DNA of 64,000 nt from JAHJDS01 sp964569795. GTDB lineage: Bacteria; Desulfobacterota; Desulfarculia; Desulfarculales; JAHJDS01. The position numbers and the translations under genes are program-made. The notes beneath the pieces are model-generated. The model was not told where the DNA came from. It saw only the letters and a list, made by a program, of their open reading frames with translations, and did not search any database. The first letter of the stretch is position 1; each line of letters begins with the position of its first letter. This document shows, piece after piece, positions 8,475-15,181 of the stretch. The stretch spans positions 1 through 64,000 of the forward strand of contig CAZMVB010000015.1 of NCBI GenBank assembly GCA_964569795.1, given 5' to 3'.

Positions 8475-8561
8475 AGGCAGGTAAGTGCGGGAGTTACTAT
8501 AGGTCGCCGGGAGACGGCGGCAGCGCAAGTTGCGTGGGATCCTATAGCCCGGGACCTGCCT
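8475..8561. repeat. 87-bp structured inverted-repeat element in AT-rich insert
   Basis: Nested pairing: AGGCAGGT (8475-8482) with ACCTGCCT (8554-8561); CGGG (8488-8491) with CCCG (8548-8551); CTATAGG (8497-8503) with CCTATAG (8541-8547). Enclosed are two hairpins: CGCCG/CGGCG (8505-8519) and a CGCA/TGCG stem (8524-8534). The whole can fold as a three-way junction, in DNA (cruciform) or RNA. It is GC-rich inside an AT-rich intergenic stretch (8367-8474 shows no gene). It ends exactly on the stop codon of the DUF3800 reading frame, so it may be that gene's terminator, a mobile-element end or a structured RNA. No known RNA family is recognised. Confidence 0.5.
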
Positions 8562-9352
8562 CATTCTTTTTGTAATTCCATTAACCAGCTAAGTTCAGGA
8601 TCATTTTGGCAAACAAGCAATGCTTCAGCAGGCCAAAGCTTAAGTCCATACCCCATAATCGTTCCTTTGTGCTTGTAAGCTGTTGTTTTAAGCATTTCGG
8701 CATACCGCGGTTCAACATAACCGAAGGGATTTTTTTCTAATGCCCTGAAAAATCCGCTCGCAACTGCATCTGCCAACTGAAGGCCCATTCGTTTTCCTGG
8801 TGAAAAGGATTTAATTTGGTCGGCATTTATTATATCCCAAACAATTCTAACGTCGTCAGTATCGCTTTTTGCCTTTAATATATTCATATATTTCTTTAGT
8901 TCGAAATATGACATTCCGGACCGATTGGAAAAAACAAGTGCCACAGTGCCATCGTTTGGATCATCCTTTTTTCGTTGTTCTCTACAAAACCATGACAACC
9001 TTTCTAGCAACATACGAGTTGCATAGAAATAGAGATTATACCTTTCGCCGAACAACTCCCTTTCATTTATGCTAGGCTTATATACACATACGGATATATG
9101 CCTTATTCTTTGCTTATTCAGTTCTCCAACAAAATATACTTTCTGCTCATGTTTTAAGTCCCTGAAATGCAAAACCTTATTTGTAGGCTTATTCAAATTA
9201 ATCCTTATAGTGTCAACAAGTTTAACAGTTTCTAAATCAGATTCTCTTCGGGTAATTAGGGCAGAAATAACAAACCAATCACTACTGCCATTTCCAAATT
9301 TGAAACCTTCTCAGCCGGCGTCATCTATGTAAGCAATGAAGGAATGTGACAA
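8561..9352 (-). pseudogene. DUF3800 protein interrupted by in-frame TGA
   Basis: The open part 8561-9196 gives 211 residues of DUF3800, including VALVFSNRSG, KYMNILK, NADQIKSFSP and the GLQLADAVASGFFRALE signature. Reading upstream in the same frame restores the missing N-terminus: a TTG start at 9352 with GGAG 9 nt before it, then SFIAYIDDAG, a TGA at 9311-9313 (codon 14), then EGFKFGNGSSDWFVISALI. DUF3800 proteins begin with a YxDExG-type acidic motif, so the whole 263-codon frame is the true gene and the TGA falls in or next to the presumed nuclease-like active site. The gene is AT-rich, unlike its neighbours, so it was probably acquired. It is either inactivated by a nonsense mutation or has a base error. 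Confidence 0.7.
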
Positions 9353-9376
9353 TACACTTGTCTCCGAAAATGCAAC

Positions 9377-10609
9377 TTAGAACTTTCCTTCCTGGACCAG
9401 GCTCAAGAACGATCTATTGTCGGGATACTTGGTCAGGGTCTCGGCCAGCTTCTCGGTGGCCTGCTCGGGGCGGAGCTTGAGCAGGGCCCGGCGGATGAGG
9501 GGCACCGTCTCCCGTTCCAGGTCGTCGAACAGCAGCTCCTCCTTGCGGGTGCCGCTCTCGGCGATGTTGACCGCCGGCCAGATGCGCCGATCGGCCATCT
9601 CCCGGGACAGGCTCAGTTCCAGGTTCCCGGTCCCCTTGAACTCCTGGAAGATCAGTTCGTCCATGCGCGAGCCGGTGTCCACCAGGGCCGTGGCGACGAT
9701 GGTCAGCGAGCCGGCCTCCTCGGTGGCCCGGGCCGAGCCGAAGATCTGGCGCGGCGCCTCCATGGCCTTGGCGTCCAGGCCGCCGCTCATGGTCCGGCCG
9801 CTGTTCTGGGCCTGGTTGAAGGCCCGGGCCAGCCGGGTGACCGAGTCCAGGATGACGAACACGTGCTGGCCCACCTCGACCCGGCGCCGGGCGGCGGCGG
9901 TCATCAGGGTGGCGATCCGGCGGTGATTGGCCGGTTCCTGGTCCATGGAGCTGGCCACCACCAGCCCCTCGATGGACCGGCGCATGTCGGTCACCTCCTC
10001 GGGCCGCTCGTCCACCAGCAGGGCGATGACCGAAAGCCCCGGCTGATTGGCGCTCATGGCCTGGGCCATCTGCTTGAGGAGCATGGTCTTGCCCGTCCGC
10101 GGCGGGGCGACGATCAGGCCCCGGGCGCCCCGCCCCAGGGGGGTGATCAGGTCCACCAGGCGCATGGCCGCCGGCCCGCCCTCGGTCTCGAGCCGGAGGC
10201 GCTCGGTGGGCGAGATGCTGGTCAGGTGATTGAACTTGGGCAGCCGGGCCGCCTCGGCCGGGGGCAGGGCGTTGACCGAGACCACGCCCTTGACCGCCCG
10301 CCCGCCCCGGGGACCGGGCCCGATCTCGGCCTCGATCTCCTGGCCCGGTCGCAGCCGGAAACGTTTGATCAGCGCCTGCGAGACAAAGGGGTCCTCCGGG
10401 GTGATTTGGTAGTTGTTGTCCAGGCTCCGCAGAAAACCGAAACCCTTGGTGGACAGATCGAGCAATCCTACGACTGTCTTGGAATTAGACAACGGCAGCC
10501 TCTTCCGAAACCGGCCCGCAATCGGGTGTTGGGGGTGATCATCGCCTCCGGGCGTCAGGGGCCAAGCCCCGGGGAGGCCTCGTCCCCGCCGCCCGTCCTG
10601 GGTTAACAC
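9377..10609 (-). CDS. rho: Transcription termination factor Rho
   Basis: Hexameric RNA-dependent ATPase that ends transcription. Visible parts are a cold-shock-like RNA-binding domain (GLLDLSTKGFGFLRS), the Walker A loop PPRTGKT near residues 169-175, Walker B LLVDERPEE, and the Q/R-loop region GRTMSGGLDAKAM. The GTG at 10609 gives 410 residues with a low-complexity N-terminus. A TTG at 10492 with AGAGG 6 nt upstream gives 371 residues beginning just before the cold-shock domain and may be the true start. Either way the helical RHO_N domain found in many Rho proteins is absent. A perfect TATAAT (10804-10799, minus strand) lies upstream, with a GC-rich leader of roughly 180 nt that could serve autoregulation. 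Confidence 0.93.
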   Translation of the reverse strand: MLTQDGRRGRGLPGAWPLTPGGDDHPQHPIAGRFRKRLPLSNSKTVVGLLDLSTKGFGFLRSLDNNYQITPEDPFVSQALIKRFRLRPGQEIEAEIGPGPRGGRAVKGVVSVNALPPAEAARLPKFNHLTSISPTERLRLETEGGPAAMRLVDLITPLGRGARGLIVAPPRTGKTMLLKQMAQAMSANQPGLSVIALLVDERPEEVTDMRRSIEGLVVASSMDQEPANHRRIATLMTAAARRRVEVGQHVFVILDSVTRLARAFNQAQNSGRTMSGGLDAKAMEAPRQIFGSARATEEAGSLTIVATALVDTGSRMDELIFQEFKGTGNLELSLSREMADRRIWPAVNIAESGTRKEELLFDDLERETVPLIRRALLKLRPEQATEKLAETLTKYPDNRSFLSLVQEGKF

Positions 10610-10798
10610 TCATCGAATCTACACGTCACCGCTCGACCGGCCCTCGGGCTTATCCTTGCCGGGACAATCAGAATCAGCGCCGGTCGCGCCATCTAGTGTG
10701 GGTTGGAACCTGAATGACCCCGTCAACCTGCCCGGCCCTCCCGGGGACCGGCCCGCGGTCGGCCGAGCGGACGGCGTCCTGATTAGTGAATCAAAAGC

Positions 10799-10860
10799 AT
10801 TATAACCCAGGTTTTCCCAAAAGGCCAGCGTTGACAGCCGGCCCCTGGGACCGGTAAGGT
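10799..10860. promoter_or_regulatory. Divergent promoters in the rho / SAM-hydrolase intergenic region
   Basis: The 363-bp gap 10610-10972 has no gene. Minus strand: TATAAT at 10804-10799 pointing to rho, with only a poor -35. Plus strand: TTGACA (10831-10836), 18-bp spacer, TAAGGT (10855-10860) pointing to the gene at 10973. The remaining sequence on the rho side is GC-rich with several short self-complementary blocks. Confidence 0.45.
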
Positions 10861-10972
10861 TGGCTGGAGGCGCATTGGGTCGGAATATGGACCAAAATCA
10901 TGACCTTGAAATAGCATCTCGGCCCCTTAGGGGCCCGGGAGATGCCCGGGTCCCGCCGGCCGGGGGTGATCG

Positions 10973-11770
10973 ATGACGGGGATCATCACCCTGACCACCG
11001 ACTTCGGCCTCGGCCATTACGTCGGGCAGATGAAGGGGGTCATCGCCAAGCACTGCCCCGGGGCGACGGTCATCGACCTGACCCACGACCTCGAGCCCCA
11101 GAATCTGATCCAGGGGGCCTGGGTCCTCAAGACCAGCCTGCCCCATTTTCCGCCGGGCACGATCCACGTGGTGGTGGTCGATCCCGGCGTGGGCAGCGAC
11201 CGCCGGGCCCTGGCGGTCAAGACCTCCCGGGGGGTGCTCGTCGGGCCGGACAACGGGGTCCTGTGGCCGGCCATGTCCGCCGGGGGCCCGGCCGGGTCCT
11301 GGCTGGCCCGCGAGATCACCGTCTCCTTTCGGGACCAGACCAGCCGCACCTTTCACGGCCGGGACCTGTTCGCCCCGGCCGCGGCCCACCTGGCCGCCGG
11401 CGGGGACATGACCGGCTTCGGACCGCCGGTCCTCGATCCGATCCGGCTCGATCTGCCCCCGCTCCGGCGGATCAAAGGGACCCTCCGGGGCGAGGTCCTG
11501 TTCGCCGACCGGTTCGGCAACCTGATCACCAACCTGGATCAGGTCACCACCCGGGCCTTCCTCTCCGGCCGCCAGGCCCGGGTCAAGATCAAGGGCGGCC
11601 CGGACCTGCCCCTGGTTGCGACCTACGCCCAGGTGGCCCCGGGGGAACCCTGCGCCCTGTTCGGCAGCTCGGGCTACCTCGAGATCGCCCTCAACCAGGG
11701 CCACGCCGGACGACATTTCGGTTACCGGCCCTCGGCCGGACCGGCCGTCAGCCTCGAGCCCGAGAAATGA
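10973..11770 (+). CDS. SAM hydroxide adenosyltransferase (DUF62 family)
   Basis: The product is 265 residues of the DUF62 / SAM-hydrolase family, which splits S-adenosylmethionine to adenosine and methionine using hydroxide; the family also contains chlorinase and fluorinase. Family marks are the N-terminal ITLTTDFG, VVVVDPGVGS, GPDNGVL, FHGRDLFAPAAAHLA and the C-terminal domain motif DRFGNLITN. Nothing suggests the halogenase insertion, so hydrolysis is the likely reaction. The ATG has a GGGGGTG purine tract upstream. The stop overlaps the start of the next gene (ATGA), so the two are translationally coupled. Confidence 0.85.
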   Translation: MTGIITLTTDFGLGHYVGQMKGVIAKHCPGATVIDLTHDLEPQNLIQGAWVLKTSLPHFPPGTIHVVVVDPGVGSDRRALAVKTSRGVLVGPDNGVLWPAMSAGGPAGSWLAREITVSFRDQTSRTFHGRDLFAPAAAHLAAGGDMTGFGPPVLDPIRLDLPPLRRIKGTLRGEVLFADRFGNLITNLDQVTTRAFLSGRQARVKIKGGPDLPLVATYAQVAPGEPCALFGSSGYLEIALNQGHAGRHFGYRPSAGPAVSLEPEK

Positions 11771-12657
11771 CCGTGACCCCGACCGACTCAATCCCCACCG
11801 GACCGGAATTCCGGGCCTGGGTCGAGGCCAAAAAGGGGCGGGGGCGGGCCGAAATCGACGGCCATGACCTTTGCTATCTGGACCTGGGACCGGGCCGGCC
11901 GCTCATGCTGCTGCACGGTTTCATGGACACCGGTTACACCTGGCATCGGATCGCCCCGGACCTTGTCCGGCGCGGCTTCAGGATCATCGCCCCGGACCTG
12001 CCCGGCTTCGGCGGGTCCCTGACGCCCCCGGACTTCGGTTTCGAGCCGGGGGACATGGTCCGGGTCCTGGTCCGGTTGATGGACCACCTGGGCGTGGACC
12101 GCTGGTTCATGGGCGGCAACTCCCTGGGCGGCGGCCTGTCGTTGCTTACGGCCCTGGACTTTCCCGACCGGGTGGCCGGCCTGGCCGTGCTGGACCCGGC
12201 CTGTTACCAGATGCACCTGATCTGGACGCTGCGGCTGCTCAAGTCCCGGCTTCTGGGTCCGCTGGCCACGGCCGCCTTGAACCGGCCCCTGATGCGCTGG
12301 GCGAGCCGGAACCTGGCCTTTGACCCGAGGGCCGTGGACGAGGATTTCATCGACGAGGTGGTCCGGCCCCTGAAGCGGCCCGACTACCGGCGAAACCTGA
12401 GGACGGTCCTCCGGGTCTTTGACCGGCCCGAGGTCCACGCCCTGACCGCCGATTACCCGAGGATTGCCGCCCCGGCCCTGATCGTCTGGGGCCGGCAGGA
12501 CGGGCTTGTTCCGCTCCACCTGGGCCGGCGGCTGGCCGGGGATCTGCCCGGGTCGAGACTGGTGGAGTTGGACCGATGCGGCCACATGCCCCAGCTCGAA
12601 CACCCGGGGCCGGTGATCGAGGAGATGGCGGCCTGGTTCGAGCCTTTGGCCCTGTAA
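11767..12657 (+). CDS. Alpha/beta-fold hydrolase
   Basis: Serine hydrolase of the alpha/beta fold, 296 residues. The oxyanion-hole segment LLHGFMDTG is near residues 48-56, the nucleophile elbow GGNSLGGG gives Ser119, the acid is the Asp of WGRQDGLVP, and the base is the His of DRCGHMPQLE near the C-terminus. A variable lid lies between about residues 140 and 225. The substrate could be an ester or C-C hydrolase substrate; sequence alone does not say. It overlaps the preceding gene by 4 bp and is followed 14 bp later by a peptidase, so the three form an operon. Confidence 0.82.
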   Translation: MTVTPTDSIPTGPEFRAWVEAKKGRGRAEIDGHDLCYLDLGPGRPLMLLHGFMDTGYTWHRIAPDLVRRGFRIIAPDLPGFGGSLTPPDFGFEPGDMVRVLVRLMDHLGVDRWFMGGNSLGGGLSLLTALDFPDRVAGLAVLDPACYQMHLIWTLRLLKSRLLGPLATAALNRPLMRWASRNLAFDPRAVDEDFIDEVVRPLKRPDYRRNLRTVLRVFDRPEVHALTADYPRIAAPALIVWGRQDGLVPLHLGRRLAGDLPGSRLVELDRCGHMPQLEHPGPVIEEMAAWFEPLAL

Positions 12658-12671
12658 GGGGGAGGTCAGTC

Positions 12672-13775
12672 TTGTCAGTCAAATTGAGAGTCGATCGGCT
12701 GCGGCGACTGCTCGAGCGGGAGGGCCTGGACGGCCTGCTGGTCCTGGGACCATTCAACCGGCGCTATCTGACCGGGTTCACCCCGGACGACGGCCAGCCG
12801 GGCGAGTCCTCGGGGGCGGTCCTGGTCTCGGAGACGGCCTTTATCCTGGCCACGGACGGCCGCTACGCCCTGACCGCCCGGGACCAGGCCCCCCTGGCCG
12901 AGGTCCAGATCTACGAGCGGGGGCTGGCCGCGTCCCTGCCCGACCTGGTCGAGCGGGCCGGAGTGCGGCGGCTGGGCTTCGAGGCCGAGTGGATCAGCGT
13001 CGCCGGGCGGGACCGGCTGGCCGCGGCCCTGGGCCGGACCGACCCGGGCGCCGAGCTGGTGCCGGCCGTGGGCCTGGTCGAGGAGCTGCGCCGGGTCAAG
13101 GACGAGACCGAGCTGTCCCTGATCACCCGGGCCGTCCGGCTGACCGAGGCCGCCTTCCAGGCCGTGGCCCGCGACCTCACGCCGGGGTGGACCGAGCGGC
13201 GTGCCGCCTGGGCCGTGGAAGAGGCCATGCGCCGCGCGGGGGCCGACGAGGCCGCCTTTCCGCCCATCGTCGCCGCCGGACCCAACAGCGCCGAGCCCCA
13301 CGCCCAGCCCACCGACCGGGTCATCGAAACAGGCGAGCCGGTCCTGTTCGACATCGGGGCGCGCTGGGGGGGCTACCGGGCCGACATGTCCCGGACGATC
13401 GTCCTGGGCGAGCCGGACGACCGATTCAAGGAGATCTACGCCGTGGTCCGCCGGGCCCAGCGGGCGGCCATCGACGGGCTGGGGCCGGGGATGGACGGGG
13501 ACGCGGCCGACGCCCTGGCCCGGGAGGTCATCGCCAAGGCCGGATTCGGCGAAAATTTCGGTCACGCCCTGGGACACGGCGTGGGCCTGGCCACCCACGA
13601 GGCCCCGTCGCTGGCCGCTCGGCAGACGGACCCGCTGGTTCCGGGCATGGTCTTCACCGTCGAGCCGGGGATCTATCTGCCCGGCTGGGGCGGGGTGCGG
13701 CTGGAGCAGATGGTCGTCCTGGAGGAGAGCGGGGCCCGGGTGCTCAACCAGGACGAGACCTTTTACGAATTCTGA
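12672..13775 (+). CDS. M24 family Xaa-Pro aminopeptidase
   Basis: Di-metal aminopeptidase of about 367 residues that removes N-terminal residues preceding proline. The N-terminal creatinase-like domain (GLLVLGPFNRRYLTGF) is followed by the pita-bread catalytic domain. Metal ligands are visible in order: Asp in LFDIGARWGGYRADMSRT (two Asp), His in GHALGHGVGLATHEAP, Glu in VEPGIYLPG and Glu in VRLEQMVVL. The TTG start at 12672 is chosen because GGGGGAGG lies 6 nt upstream; earlier starts overlap the previous gene. Its 3' end overlaps the convergent thioesterase gene by 13 bp. Confidence 0.87.
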   Translation: MSVKLRVDRLRRLLEREGLDGLLVLGPFNRRYLTGFTPDDGQPGESSGAVLVSETAFILATDGRYALTARDQAPLAEVQIYERGLAASLPDLVERAGVRRLGFEAEWISVAGRDRLAAALGRTDPGAELVPAVGLVEELRRVKDETELSLITRAVRLTEAAFQAVARDLTPGWTERRAAWAVEEAMRRAGADEAAFPPIVAAGPNSAEPHAQPTDRVIETGEPVLFDIGARWGGYRADMSRTIVLGEPDDRFKEIYAVVRRAQRAAIDGLGPGMDGDAADALAREVIAKAGFGENFGHALGHGVGLATHEAPSLAARQTDPLVPGMVFTVEPGIYLPGWGGVRLEQMVVLEESGARVLNQDETFYEF

Positions 13776-14197
13776 TCGCCCGCGGTGGTGATCAGGAAGG
13801 TGAACAGACCCCGGATGGCCTCGCGGCCGTCGGACCAGTGGCCCTGGCCCTCGATCAGGGCCACCCGGCCGCCCTTGCGGGCCACCTGGGCCACGGCCGT
13901 GAAGTCATGCTCGGCGGACGAGGACAGGAAGTTGACCTTGTACTCGATGGTCGAAAGATTCTTGACGGTCGAGTCGCACAGGGTCAACACGGCGTAGGCC
14001 GCCGCCTCGTCCAGGACCGCGGCCAGGGCCCCGCCCTGGACGGTCCGGGCCGACTGGACCAGGTGCTCGGCAAAGGGCAAAAACATCACGCACCGGCCCG
14101 GCGACAGCTCGGTCATCCGGGCGCCGATGTGGTACATGAACCGGTTCCGGGTGAAGATCTCGTGGGCCCAGGCCACCTCGGGGGCGATTTTTTCCAT
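13763..14197 (-). CDS. PaaI-family hotdog thioesterase
   Basis: The product is 144 residues from the ATG at 14197. It has the single hotdog domain of PaaI-like acyl-CoA thioesterases: RTVQGGALAAVLDEAAAYAV is the helix carrying the catalytic acidic residue, followed by STIEYKVNFLSSS and a C-terminal strand GHWSDGREAI. The likely role is hydrolysis of acyl- or aryl-CoA thioesters as a housekeeping or salvage activity. It is divergent from xerD, with only 31 bp between the starts, and its 3' end overlaps the M24 peptidase gene on the other strand. Confidence 0.8.
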   Translation of the reverse strand: MEKIAPEVAWAHEIFTRNRFMYHIGARMTELSPGRCVMFLPFAEHLVQSARTVQGGALAAVLDEAAAYAVLTLCDSTVKNLSTIEYKVNFLSSSAEHDFTAVAQVARKGGRVALIEGQGHWSDGREAIRGLFTFLITTAGDQNS

Positions 14198-14228
14198 GGG
14201 GCCCAGCTTAACGCCGGGTGAGGACCGA

Positions 14229-15167
14229 ATGCAAGACCGGAATGACTCGCTGGACCACCTGGTTGACCAGTACCTGGCCCACCTGGACGTCGAGCGGGGC
14301 CTGTCCCGAAACACGGTCGAAAACTACGGCCGGGACCTGCGGCGAATGCTGGACCACTTCGAGGCCCGGGGCATCACCGGACCGGAACAGGTCCGGGAGC
14401 TTCACATCATCGATTTCATGGTCGCCCTGGAGAAATCGGGGCTGGCGCCCCGCTCCCGGGCCCGGACCCTGTCGGCGGTCAAGGGCTTCTTCTCGTTTTT
14501 GGCCCGGGAAAAGACGATCCGCTCGACCCCGGCCGACGACCTGGAAACGCCCCGGTTCACCGGCAAGCTGCCGCGGTACCTGTCGCCGGACGAGGTCGGC
14601 CGGCTGCTGGCCGCCCCGGACGACAACACGGATCGGGGCCTCCGGGATCGGGCCATGCTCGAGGTCCTCTACGCCGCCGGCCTCAGGGTGAGCGAGCTGG
14701 TCGGCCTGCTCCTGACGGGGTACCACGCCGACGGGGGGTTCGTCATCGTGACGGGCAAGGGCGACAAGGAGCGGGCGGTGCCCCTGGGCGGGGCGGCCCA
14801 GGAGGCCCTGGACGCCTACCTGGCCGGGCCCCGGCAGCGCCTGCTGGCCGGCGGCCGGAGCCGGACCCGGGGGCGGATCAGGGGGGCGGCGGACCACGTC
14901 TTCGTCACCGCCTGGGGCGGGCCCTTGACCCGGCAGGGTTTCTGGAAGATTCTTAAGAAGTACGCCGCCCGGGCCGGGATCGAGACCCCGCTCTCGCCCC
15001 ACACCCTGCGGCACACCTTTGCCTCGCACCTGCTCATGGGCGGGGCGGATTTGCGCTCGGTCCAGATCATGCTCGGACACGCCGACATCTCGACCACCGA
15101 GATCTACACCCACGTGGACCTGAGGCACCTGGCCCGGGTCCACCGGACCTATCATCCCCGGGCCTGA
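14229..15167 (+). CDS. xerD: Site-specific tyrosine recombinase XerC/XerD
   Basis: The product is 312 residues, close to the usual Xer size. The core-binding domain covers about residues 10-95 and the catalytic domain 115-305. Catalytic residues are R153 (GLRVSEL), a Lys in GKGDKER, H258 and R261 in HTLRHTF, H284 in LGHADIS and the nucleophile Y293 (EIYTHV). It resolves chromosome dimers at dif with a partner Xer. The ATG has a GTGAGGA tract upstream. Xer next to the DHH-CBS-poly(A) polymerase fusion, an M50 protease and scpAB is a conserved deltaproteobacterial order, supporting a housekeeping Xer rather than a phage integrase. An Arg-rich insert at about residues 208-218 is unusual. C versus D type is a guess. 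Confidence 0.85.
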   Translation: MQDRNDSLDHLVDQYLAHLDVERGLSRNTVENYGRDLRRMLDHFEARGITGPEQVRELHIIDFMVALEKSGLAPRSRARTLSAVKGFFSFLAREKTIRSTPADDLETPRFTGKLPRYLSPDEVGRLLAAPDDNTDRGLRDRAMLEVLYAAGLRVSELVGLLLTGYHADGGFVIVTGKGDKERAVPLGGAAQEALDAYLAGPRQRLLAGGRSRTRGRIRGAADHVFVTAWGGPLTRQGFWKILKKYAARAGIETPLSPHTLRHTFASHLLMGGADLRSVQIMLGHADISTTEIYTHVDLRHLARVHRTYHPRA

Positions 15168-15181
15168 GCCGAAAGCGAGCC

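Noticed and set aside
8561..9352. Selenocysteine at the DUF3800 TGA
   Set aside because: The only hairpin after this TGA puts its loop about 9 nt away with no G at the loop start, which does not fit bacterial SECIS rules, and the family residue is not normally selenocysteine.
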